A DNA stretch of 64,000 bases from Anaerolineales bacterium (GTDB taxonomy: Bacteria > Chloroflexota > Anaerolineae > Anaerolineales > Villigracilaceae), in NCBI GenBank assembly GCA_020851785.1, contig JADZCC010000076.1, forward strand, positions 1 through 64,000, written 5' to 3'. The notes beneath the pieces were generated by a model, which searched no databases, was not told where the DNA came from, and was given only the letters and a program-made list of their open reading frames with translations. The position numbers were made by a program, and so were the translations under genes. Below, piece after piece: positions 24,590 to 33,540 of this stretch (position 1 is its first letter; every line of letters starts with the position of its first letter).

Positions 24590-27367
24590 TTATCCTCTCT
24601 CTTTCACCACGCTTGGGAGGTGAGTTTGTTCTTTGAATTTAAAAGCCTGTTCAACCAGGGCTTGTTGATTGATGCGATATAAAGTGGACGAACCTTCCGC
24701 CGGGCTGGAGCTTTCCGGCCGCCCGACGTAATAAAGCGAGATCGTCTCGCCGGTGAGTTGGCGGAAGAGCGGGCGGAGATAATCCCACGCGCCCATGTTG
24801 CGCGGTTCTTCCTGCGCCCAGACCAGGTTTTTCAGGTTGGGATATTTGGCCAACAGCGCTTCCAGCGTTTTGCGCGGGAAGGGGTAAAGTTGTTCCAGCC
24901 GCGCAATGGCGGTCGTGGAGTTGGCTTTGCGTAACTCGCTGGAGACGAAGTCCACATAAATGCGCCCGCTACATAAGATCAGCGTTTCAACTTTCTTTTT
25001 ATTGGCGGTTAAGTCCGGGTCGTCTATGACCGATTGCCAACTGCCGCTGATGAATTCTTCCGGCGCGGAGGCCGCCAGCGGATGACGCAACATGCCCTTC
25101 GGCGTGAAGACGATTAAGGGCAGGGGGTCGGTTTTCAGTAACAAAGCCTGACGGCGCAGTAAATGAAAATATTGCGCGGCGGTGGAAGGATAGGCGATGC
25201 GCACGTTGGTTTCGGCGGCCAACCCTAAAAAGCGCTCAATTCGCGCGCTGGAATGGTCTGGTCCCTGGCCTTCGTTGCCGTGCGGCAGGAGGAACACCAG
25301 CGATGGCGTAAGCCCCCACTTGGCCCGCCCCGAAAGGATGAACTCGTCAATAATCGCCTGCGCGTTGTTGACGAAGTCGCCGTATTGCGCCTCCCAAATC
25401 ACGAGCCGTTCCGGGGCTTGCACGTTGTAGCCAAACTCAAAGCCAATCACGCTGATTTCGCTCAACGGGCTGTTGATGATTTCAAACGACGCTTTGGCCT
25501 GTGGAATGTGTTGCAAGGCGGAAAAGCCCTGATTGGTTTCGCTGTCGTAAAACACGGCATGACGCTGACTGAACGTGCCGCGGGCCACGTCTTGCCCCGT
25601 CAGGCGGATGGGAATGCCTTCGTTCAGAATCGAGGCGAAGGCCAGTTCTTCGGCGGTGGCCCATTCAATCTTTCCATCCAGCAATTTTTTGCGCTTTTCC
25701 ACGGCTTTCTCAAGTTTGGAATTGGGCTTGAATCCTTTTGGAAATTTCAACAGCGCCTGATTGAGTTCGTTGAGCGTTTCGCTTGGAATGGCGGTTTTCG
25801 CCTTTTGAGCCGCGCCTTGCGGGGGCGGTTGGGGGATGGGTTCTTTGAGCGAGCCTTGCGCGTCGAGTTGATCGTTCACATCTTGCAGGCGCTTAAGGTA
25901 GCCTTGCAAAATTTCTTCCGCCTGCCCGGGCTGAATTTGTCCGCTGGCTTCCAATTTGGAACTCCACAACTGCCGCAGGGTGGGGTGGGCGTCTATCTTT
26001 TTATACATCACTGGTTGCGTAAAGCGCGGTTCATCCCCTTCGTTGTGGCCGTAGCGCCGATACCCAATTAAGTTGATCACAAAATCTTTTTGGAATTTCT
26101 GACGGTAGGCAAACGCGGTTTGTATCGCTTCAAAGCACGCGGCCGGGTCGTCGGCGTTGACGTGGATGACGGGGATTTCAAAGCCTTTGGCCAAGTCGCT
26201 GGCGTGCAGGCTACTGCGTGATTCGTTGGGGCTGGTGGTAAAGCCCACTTGATTGTTGGCCACGATGTGAATCGTGCCGCTGGTGGTGTAGCCGGGCAAA
26301 CGGGAGAAGTTCAACACCTCCGCCACAATGCCCTGACCTGAAAAAGCCGCGTCGCCATGAATCAGAATCGGCAGGGAGGCATTTGCGAAATATTCTGGCG
26401 TGCCCGCCTGATCTACGCGCGTGTTCAAGGCTCTGGCAATGCCCACCAGCACGGGGTCAATTTGTTCCAGGTGACTGGGGTTGGCCGGCATACGCACGGT
26501 GAGGCTAAAGTTATTGTCCGAGTGCGCGGCGCGGGAAGCGCCCATGTGATATTTGACGTCGCCGGTCCAGCCCAGTTCGCTCCAGGTGGTGGCGCGTTGC
26601 GGGTCTTTGAATTCCGCCATGATCTCGGCGTACGGTTTGTGGAGGATGTGCGCGAGCGCGTTTAACCGGCCGCGATGTCCCATTCCGATGACGACGTTTT
26701 CAATTTGAGCTTGTGTGGCGGCCTGAATGACTTCATCCAGCATGGGGATGAGCATATCCAGCCCTTCCACCGAGAAGCGCGTCTTGCCCGGGTACACGCG
26801 ATGTAGGAATTTCTCGAAAGCCTCCACTTCGGTGATCCGTTCGAGCAGTTGCTTTTCGTCGAACGTGCGATGCGGCGGGCGGAAGTTTCCGGCTTCGGCG
26901 GTTTGGTACAACCAGGCTCGTTCTTCGGGCAGGCGAATGTGATCGTAGTCGTAGCCAATCGTCCCGCTGTAAATGGAGCGTAGGGCTGAAATCCCCTGAT
27001 TGGCGTTTTGAATCGCGTACGCGGCGGGCAGTTCCACAATTTCCGCCGGTAATTTGCGTAGGTCGTCTTCGCGTAAATGATAAAAATCCAAACTGAGGAT
27101 CGGGTCGTTGGCGATTTCGCCGAGCGGGTCTAACTTGGCCGCGAGGTAGCCGTATTCGCGGATGGCCTGGGCGAGGGTGGCAATGCGGATGAGCGTGTTT
27201 AATTCGGGTTGGGAATGTTGCGCCGGTTCCACCTCCGCTGAGGGACGCCAGTTTTGAAATAACTTGCGCGTCTCTTCGTCCACGGCATTGGGGTCGTTTT
27301 GGTAGCGATCGTATAGCTCCAAAATGTACCCCAAATTGGGACCATAAAATTCATGCTCTAATGACAT
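24590..27367 (-). CDS. sucA: 2-oxoglutarate dehydrogenase E1 component
   Basis: GMGHRGRLNALAHILHKP; HGDAAFSGQGIVAEVLNFS; YGDFVNNAQAIIDEFI. Confidence 0.95.
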   Translation of the reverse strand: MSLEHEFYGPNLGYILELYDRYQNDPNAVDEETRKLFQNWRPSAEVEPAQHSQPELNTLIRIATLAQAIREYGYLAAKLDPLGEIANDPILSLDFYHLREDDLRKLPAEIVELPAAYAIQNANQGISALRSIYSGTIGYDYDHIRLPEERAWLYQTAEAGNFRPPHRTFDEKQLLERITEVEAFEKFLHRVYPGKTRFSVEGLDMLIPMLDEVIQAATQAQIENVVIGMGHRGRLNALAHILHKPYAEIMAEFKDPQRATTWSELGWTGDVKYHMGASRAAHSDNNFSLTVRMPANPSHLEQIDPVLVGIARALNTRVDQAGTPEYFANASLPILIHGDAAFSGQGIVAEVLNFSRLPGYTTSGTIHIVANNQVGFTTSPNESRSSLHASDLAKGFEIPVIHVNADDPAACFEAIQTAFAYRQKFQKDFVINLIGYRRYGHNEGDEPRFTQPVMYKKIDAHPTLRQLWSSKLEASGQIQPGQAEEILQGYLKRLQDVNDQLDAQGSLKEPIPQPPPQGAAQKAKTAIPSETLNELNQALLKFPKGFKPNSKLEKAVEKRKKLLDGKIEWATAEELAFASILNEGIPIRLTGQDVARGTFSQRHAVFYDSETNQGFSALQHIPQAKASFEIINSPLSEISVIGFEFGYNVQAPERLVIWEAQYGDFVNNAQAIIDEFILSGRAKWGLTPSLVFLLPHGNEGQGPDHSSARIERFLGLAAETNVRIAYPSTAAQYFHLLRRQALLLKTDPLPLIVFTPKGMLRHPLAASAPEEFISGSWQSVIDDPDLTANKKKVETLILCSGRIYVDFVSSELRKANSTTAIARLEQLYPFPRKTLEALLAKYPNLKNLVWAQEEPRNMGAWDYLRPLFRQLTGETISLYYVGRPESSSPAEGSSTLYRINQQALVEQAFKFKEQTHLPSVVKERG

Positions 27368-27522
27368 TTACTCTTCCTTGAAGTGTGTTATGGAAACTGT
27401 GCGTTTCGATGCCGAATTATAACCTGCCGCTTGGATTATGCGGTTTATAGAATACCCCCGCCCACAAATTGTATTTTCCCGCTTCTTAGAAAATTTGTAA
27501 TCGTAAAAGCGCGTGGCAGGAG

Positions 27523-29091
27523 TTAGCGCAATAACTCCAGAAATTTCTTTACAATTTGCGGGTCAAAATGCTTCCCGGCCTGTTCCTGAATGTAGCCTCG
27601 CGCCCTGGTTTTAGTCCAGCCCTTGCGATAGGGGCGGTTGCTGGTCAGCGCGTCCCAAACGTCGGCCACGGAGAAAATTCGCGCGGCCAACGGAATTTCC
27701 CGTCCGCGTAACCCGCGCGGGTAGCCGCTCCCGTCCCATTTCTCATGGTGACAGTAGGGGATATCCATGGCTGGTTTAAGGTAGCGGATGGAGGCAAGCA
27801 TGTCGCGCGCAAATTGCGGATGCTTTTTCATTTTGGCCATTTCGGTTTTGGTTAATTTGCTGGGTTTGAGCAAAATATTGTCCGGCACGCCCATCTTCCC
27901 AATATCGTGCAGGAGGGCCCCGCGTTTGATATGAATCAACTCGGCTTCCGGCACGCCTAAAGACTGCGCCAGCTTTAAGGTTAACGCCGTCACCCGTTGC
28001 GTGTGGCCTTCGGTTTCCTTATCGCGTAAATCCATCGCCAGCGACCAGCCTTCGATGGTTGCGTCGTAGGCTTGCATTAACTGCCGGTTGGACGATTCCA
28101 AATCCTCCAACAGAATGGCGTTGTCAATCGCAATGGCGGCCTGCCCGGCCAGCGTGGTGAAAAAGTCAAACCATTCGACGCTACGTTCAACGGAACTGCG
28201 CTGAAAAACTTCCAGCACGCCGAGCGCCTTATTTTTAGCCACCAAGGGAACCGCCCAATAGCTGACGAAACCATCCGCCTTGAGAAAGCCTGCCGAAAAT
28301 AAATTGTGCGCGGATTCTGTTGGGCTGGGGAGGTGGATGACACAGCGCTTCAGAATCGCCCGCCCGGCGTAGCTTTCATTTACTTTGACGCGCGCCGTTG
28401 CCACGGCTGTGGAGTGAAAGCCGCTACTGGCCGCGGCCCACAATTCCTCGGTGGCTGGGTCCAATAACAGAATGCTGGCCGCGTCCACTTCCAATAAACG
28501 GATGGCATGCGTGATTAATACGTTCAGCGTGGTTTCTGCATCCCAGGAGGAGGTAATGGATTGATCCACCTCGCGCAGGGCCGTCAGATAATTGATATAT
28601 CTTTGAATTTTTTCCGCGTGCTGTTTTTCCCCGGTGATATCAGTGGCTATCCCTACCAGATAAATGCAAACGTTGGCCTCATTATAAACCGCCTGAAGCG
28701 TAATGCGGCTATACCGGTTGGCGGTGGCTGACTGCGCGGCGGCCTCCCAGGAAACCGGCGTCCCTTCGCGGATGGCTTTTTTATAATTCTTGAAAACCAA
28801 TTGATGGATGGCGGGCGGAAGGATTTCAGGCACATATTTACCAATCACTTGCTTTGCGTCCAACCCGCTGGTTTGTAAAAAAGCCTGGTTGACGGAAACA
28901 AACCGATACTGATCGCGTGGCTCAACGGCAATCAAAAAAGCCACGTCGGGTAAATAGTCATACAGCAGTTTGAGTTGTTGTCCCGTCAGGCGTTGAAAGG
29001 CGGGCTGGGACTTCTTCTTTTTTCGCGCTCCAGGTTTTGGCTTGGGCTTCATACGGTTTCCTTGAATCAGCATAACGGGAAGCTTGAACAC
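27523..29091 (-). CDS. PAS-GAF-HD-GYP domain signalling protein (putative c-di-GMP phosphodiesterase)
   Basis: PAS region, GAF region, GALLHDIGKMGVPDNIL...YCHHEKWDGSGYPRGLRGREIPLAARI HD-GYP motifs. Confidence 0.85.
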   Translation of the reverse strand: MFKLPVMLIQGNRMKPKPKPGARKKKKSQPAFQRLTGQQLKLLYDYLPDVAFLIAVEPRDQYRFVSVNQAFLQTSGLDAKQVIGKYVPEILPPAIHQLVFKNYKKAIREGTPVSWEAAAQSATANRYSRITLQAVYNEANVCIYLVGIATDITGEKQHAEKIQRYINYLTALREVDQSITSSWDAETTLNVLITHAIRLLEVDAASILLLDPATEELWAAASSGFHSTAVATARVKVNESYAGRAILKRCVIHLPSPTESAHNLFSAGFLKADGFVSYWAVPLVAKNKALGVLEVFQRSSVERSVEWFDFFTTLAGQAAIAIDNAILLEDLESSNRQLMQAYDATIEGWSLAMDLRDKETEGHTQRVTALTLKLAQSLGVPEAELIHIKRGALLHDIGKMGVPDNILLKPSKLTKTEMAKMKKHPQFARDMLASIRYLKPAMDIPYCHHEKWDGSGYPRGLRGREIPLAARIFSVADVWDALTSNRPYRKGWTKTRARGYIQEQAGKHFDPQIVKKFLELLR

Positions 29092-29172
29092 ATTTTGGGC
29101 AGTATAGCATAAATTAATTTAACGCATTTGTCGGCGGTCAAATTGAACGCCGGGGCTTCGCGGTACAATCAC

Positions 29173-30252
29173 ATGATGAAACTCAATCGCTTTCCCATTC
29201 CATTTTTATTTTTCGCCATCCTCGCCTTGCTCTTCGCGCTGTGGGCGGGGCTGTTGCGGCTGGGCTGGAGCCTGCCCGCGCTCACGCCCTCTTTGGCCAT
29301 GGCGCATGGCCCGTTAATGATCTCTGGATTTTTAGGCGCGTTGATTACGCTGGAGCGCGCCGTAGCCATTCGACAAAAGTGGATGTATCTGCCCCCGCTC
29401 CTCGCCGGACTGGGCGGCCTGCTCACTTTTCTGATTAAGCCTCTGCCGCTCGGGCCAATTTTGCTCACCTTGGCCAGCCTCGGCGGGCTGGGTATCCTCA
29501 CGGTCATGGCGCGCCGCGAAACGGCCTTGCATACCGTCACCATGTGGTTGGGCATGTTGGCCTGGCTCACGGGCAACCTGCTCTGGTTATTGGGCTGGCA
29601 AATCTCGCAGATTATCTTCTTCTGGCAGGCCTATTTGATTTTGACCATCACCGGCGAACGGCTGGAGTTAAGCCGCGTCTTGCGGCCCACCCAGTTACAG
29701 CAATATCTGTTTGGCGGCATTGCTTTCATCTTTCTGGCAGGCACGATCGTTTCGTTGTTCAACCTCAAACTGGGAACGGCTCTGGTAGGCGTCGCGTTGA
29801 TTTTCACCTTCTTCTGGTCGTTACGCAACGACATCGCCTGGAAGAATCTAAAACATAAACTTCCGCTCACGCGCTACATTGCCTGGTGCCTGGCTTTGGG
29901 GTTTGTCTGGCTCGGAATCGGCGGCGGCTTAAACCTGATGTTTGGCGCGCAGGTTGCCGGTCCAAGATATGACGCGATTCTGCACGTCGTTTTCATTGGC
30001 TTCGTCATCTCCATGATCTTCGGCCACGCGCCAATCATCTTCCCTGCGGTGTTGGGCATTCCGATTCATTTTCAACCCGCGTTTTATCTGCAATTGATTT
30101 TGCTTCACGCTTCGCTGGCCGTGCGCGCCTTTGCCGATTACGCCAACCTGCAAACGCTTCGCATGTGGGGCGGCCTGCTGAACGAAGTTGCCATCTTGAT
30201 GTTTATCGCCATGACGGTGTATTCGATTCGTAAAAGCCTGCTGGAGAAATAG
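29173..30252 (+). CDS. Polytopic membrane protein, weakly NnrS-like
   Basis: About 12 TM; AHGPLMISGFLGALITLERAVA and ILHVVFIGFVISMIFGHAPIIFP motifs. Confidence 0.5.
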   Translation: MMKLNRFPIPFLFFAILALLFALWAGLLRLGWSLPALTPSLAMAHGPLMISGFLGALITLERAVAIRQKWMYLPPLLAGLGGLLTFLIKPLPLGPILLTLASLGGLGILTVMARRETALHTVTMWLGMLAWLTGNLLWLLGWQISQIIFFWQAYLILTITGERLELSRVLRPTQLQQYLFGGIAFIFLAGTIVSLFNLKLGTALVGVALIFTFFWSLRNDIAWKNLKHKLPLTRYIAWCLALGFVWLGIGGGLNLMFGAQVAGPRYDAILHVVFIGFVISMIFGHAPIIFPAVLGIPIHFQPAFYLQLILLHASLAVRAFADYANLQTLRMWGGLLNEVAILMFIAMTVYSIRKSLLEK

Positions 30253-30254
30253 CC

Positions 30255-30653
30255 ATGCCGCTCCTTACTCGCACCTTAATCAAAACCGGAATGATCTGTT
30301 TAATCCTCGCGCTGATCTTAGGCATTGCGCTGGCGTTGGGCGCCACCAACGGACTCTTCCCGGCTTATATTCACCTGCTGGTCTTCGGCTGGATCACGCA
30401 ATTAATCTTCGGCGTGGTCTTTTGGATGTTCCCCAAATATTCGCTCGAACAGCCGCGCGGAAGCGAAGCGCTGGGCTGGTGGATGTACGCCCTGCTCAAC
30501 AGCGGTTTGTTAATGCGGGCGGCGCTTGAACCCATTCAAGCCACGCGCCCCAATGCGTTTAGCGGCTGGGCGTTGGTCCTTTCGGCGGCGCTTCAATTTG
30601 CTTCGGGCGTTTTGTTTGTGATCAATAGCTGGAAGCGGGTGAGGGAGAAGTAA
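30255..30653 (+). CDS. 132-aa four-TM membrane protein
   Basis: YIHLLVFGWITQLIFGVVFWMFPK; paralogous to next gene. Confidence 0.65.
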   Translation: MPLLTRTLIKTGMICLILALILGIALALGATNGLFPAYIHLLVFGWITQLIFGVVFWMFPKYSLEQPRGSEALGWWMYALLNSGLLMRAALEPIQATRPNAFSGWALVLSAALQFASGVLFVINSWKRVREK

Positions 30654-31052
30654 ATGCCGCGTTTGAGTGTCTGGTTGATTCGCGCTTCTTTTCTGTACCT
30701 TTTGCTGGGCCTGCTCTTTGGCGCTTTAATCCTCGCCGAAAAAGGCTTGGTCTTCTATACGCCCGTGTGGAATCTGTTTCCCCTGCACGTGGAGTTTTTG
30801 TTAATTGGCTGGCTCTTTCAATTGGCGCTGGGCGTGGCCTTTTGGATCGTCCCGCGTTTTGGCAAAGGCTTTTCACGTGGGCCGGAAGGGCTGGTGTGGG
30901 CCGCTTTCATTTTGTTCAACTTTGGAATCCTGATTATTGCCTTACAGTTTTGGATTGCCCCCGCAATTTTGATTGGACGCACGGCCGAAGTTTGCGCCGG
31001 AATTTTATTTGTCTTTGGAACCTGGAAACGGATTAAACCGCAAAAGGCCTGA
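30654..31052 (+). CDS. 132-aa four-TM membrane protein, tandem paralogue
   Basis: LHVEFLLIGWLFQLALGVAFWIVPR; ATG immediately follows TAA of previous gene. Confidence 0.65.
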   Translation: MPRLSVWLIRASFLYLLLGLLFGALILAEKGLVFYTPVWNLFPLHVEFLLIGWLFQLALGVAFWIVPRFGKGFSRGPEGLVWAAFILFNFGILIIALQFWIAPAILIGRTAEVCAGILFVFGTWKRIKPQKA

Positions 31053-31070
31053 GCCTCAGCTTTGAACAAC

Positions 31071-31183
31071 TCACCTTACGCGCCCTCATCCCCAGCCCCT
31101 CTCCCTTTGGGACGTGTGCCCGTTAGGGTAGAGGGTTAGGGTGAGGGAGAATTTACGAATTTTCGCAAAACTGCGTAAGGTGA
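31071..31183. mobile_element. MITE-like element copy A (113 bp)
   Basis: TCACCTTACGC...GCGTAAGGTGA ends; degenerate 9-bp flanks TTGAACAAC / GTGAATAAG. Confidence 0.8.
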
Positions 31184-31198
31184 GTGAATAAGATCTGC

Positions 31199-31223
31199 CG
31201 TCCCGAAGGAAGCCTTCGGGACG
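31199..31223. terminator. Bidirectional terminator CGTCCCGAAGG-AAG-CCTTCGGGACG
   Basis: Perfect 11-bp stem between convergent genes. Confidence 0.8.
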
Positions 31224-31229
31224 ATTTAT

Positions 31230-32300
31230 TTAGCTGGGAGAACTTTGTGGGGCTGGCGCAAAAAATGTCCGGCCGAGTTGGCGTAGTAATCCCAGCATGG
31301 TGATGGCCCACGCGGCGATGGCCAGATAGACAAAATAGCGCGGGACGATGAAGAGAAAATCCAATGGAATGGCTTTTGCCAATTGATAGGTGCAGGCCGT
31401 GTACATGCCGAGGGGGAAAACCAGCGCCCAGTACGAAGGATCGTACACAATCGGGACGCGCTTATATCCATGCCGCCAAACGCCCAAAATTAGCATGAGC
31501 GGAATCCACCACGTTGCGGTTGCCCAGAAGAGGAGCGTGATCCCTTTGAGGAACGGCATAATGTCTTGAATCACTTGTGTATGATCCGCTTCCAAAATGA
31601 GGACGGAACCGGCCAGCGTGGTGATGGCCATCGCGCCCATATTAATCCAATACGGCGGGGCTAATTCTTCAGGCTTTAGTTGAAAAAAAGTGAACCGGTA
31701 AAAAATTAACGAGATCACCAGGATATAGAGCATGAAACCGAGCAGGAACATGGCTAACGTGATGAACAGGATTGGTTCAGCCCAGCGCCCCAAATGATCG
31801 AAGATGCTTGCGCCTGTTACGGAAATGGATTGGGTAGAGACGACGAGTAGGAGCCACCCGCCGCTCAAGCCCTTTTCAAGGGGCGGTTTGGATTCCCCGA
31901 TTGTGACCCCCGTAATGAAAGTGTACATTAAGAGAAACCAAAGCGCTAACCCCACCAGCCAAAGGCCGGCGGCGATTGGCGGGTTGTTGGCAATCACGTG
32001 GAATTGCCTGCCAAGCACGCAGGTTCCCGCAACCATAGTCAGGAATCCATGCCCGCGTTGATGGCTGGTTAAGTCGGCAAGCGTGGCGGGGAAATTGCGA
32101 AAAACCCGGAGGAGTGTCAGAATCCATAAAACCGCATAAAAAACGATGTTGACAACGAAGAGCGACCAGGCAATTTTCGGCATGGACTCTAACTTGGCCG
32201 CGATGGAGACGATGCCTGTCGCCATGACGAGAGCGAAGTAGCTGGGGGCAAGTCCATCCACGCCCGCCCAAAACGGGTTTTTATGGGTAGTTGTCATCAT
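31230..32300 (-). CDS. TehA/SLAC1 (TDT)-family anion channel/transporter
   Basis: About 10 TM; SYFALVMATGIVSIAAKL, TWWIPLMLILGVWRH; starts 18 bp after narI. Confidence 0.8.
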   Translation of the reverse strand: MMTTTHKNPFWAGVDGLAPSYFALVMATGIVSIAAKLESMPKIAWSLFVVNIVFYAVLWILTLLRVFRNFPATLADLTSHQRGHGFLTMVAGTCVLGRQFHVIANNPPIAAGLWLVGLALWFLLMYTFITGVTIGESKPPLEKGLSGGWLLLVVSTQSISVTGASIFDHLGRWAEPILFITLAMFLLGFMLYILVISLIFYRFTFFQLKPEELAPPYWINMGAMAITTLAGSVLILEADHTQVIQDIMPFLKGITLLFWATATWWIPLMLILGVWRHGYKRVPIVYDPSYWALVFPLGMYTACTYQLAKAIPLDFLFIVPRYFVYLAIAAWAITMLGLLRQLGRTFFAPAPQSSPS

Positions 32301-32318
32301 TTACTCCAACGACAATGG

Positions 32319-32993
32319 CTAAACGACTTTCCGGCGCGTCCAAATCACCAGTTGGAATCTCCGCCATAAATAGGGGAGTGGGAACGTAGCCAGGTGAACC
32401 AGACGGCTGAACGGCATGAGCGCAAAGAGCAGGAAGCCAGTAAAGAAGTGGACTTTATGCGCCAAAGGCAGAGCGGTTATATACTGTGGATCAGGTTGAA
32501 AAGCCGCCAGCGAAACCATCCACGGCGTGGCGGTGTGAATGAACCAGGTCGCGCCCCAGCGATAGGCAAAGGCGAGGATCAGTCCGAAGAAGACCTGCCC
32601 AAATAAGAGAATTAAGATGATCCAATCCACCGGGGTGGTGACGGCGCGAATTTTTGTAAACGTGAGCCGGCGGACGATCATAATCGCCACGCCCACCAGC
32701 GCCATCACGCCTAAAACTTTACCGGCCAATTCAGAAAGGTAGAGCAGTTCCGGCGTGCTGTGCAGAGCGGCCATCACTTTGGGGATGGTAAAACCCGCCA
32801 GATGAATCACGGTGGTGGGCAGGATGCCGTAATGCCAGAGCGTGGAACTCCAGAATTGAAGTTCGTTTTCCAGAAACTGCGAAGATAAACTGGTGAAGGA
32901 ATATTGATTGGTCAGGTAGCGATAGATGGTGCCAACGATGCCGATGGCCAACGCCACATATGGAAAGACGACAAACAGGAGGGTATCAAGCAT
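32319..32993 (-). CDS. narI: Respiratory nitrate reductase-type gamma subunit, operon 1
   Basis: FPYVALAIGIVGTIYRY, SSTLWHYGIL, HKVHFFTGFLLFALMPFSRLVHLATFPLPYLWRRFQLVIW. Confidence 0.9.
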   Translation of the reverse strand: MLDTLLFVVFPYVALAIGIVGTIYRYLTNQYSFTSLSSQFLENELQFWSSTLWHYGILPTTVIHLAGFTIPKVMAALHSTPELLYLSELAGKVLGVMALVGVAIMIVRRLTFTKIRAVTTPVDWIILILLFGQVFFGLILAFAYRWGATWFIHTATPWMVSLAAFQPDPQYITALPLAHKVHFFTGFLLFALMPFSRLVHLATFPLPYLWRRFQLVIWTRRKVV

Positions 32994-33537
32994 GGCTGGG
33001 TTCCCTTTCAGTGCTGTGAACCAGAAATAGATGGAGCGCCGAGAGCAGTCCGAAGTACGGGTTTTCAGAGTTTGGGCCGAAAGTGGCGAGCATTTTTTCC
33101 AAAGCGGGGATTGCGCCGGAACTGATTAACGCCTGTCCGAACTCACTCTGATGGTTTTCTTCGTTTTTCCCCAGAAAATGCAAGATCACGGAAAGATGAT
33201 CCGGCAATTCCTGTTCGGCGGAGTAATTCCCGGCGCGATAGGCCTCGTTGAGTTGGGCCATGAACGCGCCGCGTTTGTAACTCTCGCCGTATAAATGAAA
33301 ACCAACATATGGATAGCAAACAGGTTGCATATCAAACGTGGTGGTGTATACCTCTTGCATTTTTTGAGGCGCGGCCTGCCGGTAGAAGTTTGCGAATTTG
33401 GCCAGTTGGCTTGCGGCTTCAGCCGGAATTGGCTGAAGCGCTTCAAGGCATTTCTGCGTTTGTTCCGCGCTGACGGACGGCGGATATTCCATCAGCGTGG
33501 CAAAGGCGTCGAAGAGCAGGGCGGTGGAAGCGCTCAT
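32986..33537 (-). CDS. narJ: Nitrate reductase molybdenum cofactor assembly chaperone, operon 1
   Basis: EVYTTTFDMQPVCYPYVGFHLYGESYKRGAFMAQL; position in nar operon. Confidence 0.9.
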   Translation of the reverse strand: MSASTALLFDAFATLMEYPPSVSAEQTQKCLEALQPIPAEAASQLAKFANFYRQAAPQKMQEVYTTTFDMQPVCYPYVGFHLYGESYKRGAFMAQLNEAYRAGNYSAEQELPDHLSVILHFLGKNEENHQSEFGQALISSGAIPALEKMLATFGPNSENPYFGLLSALHLFLVHSTEREPSHA

Positions 33538-33540
33538 GGA

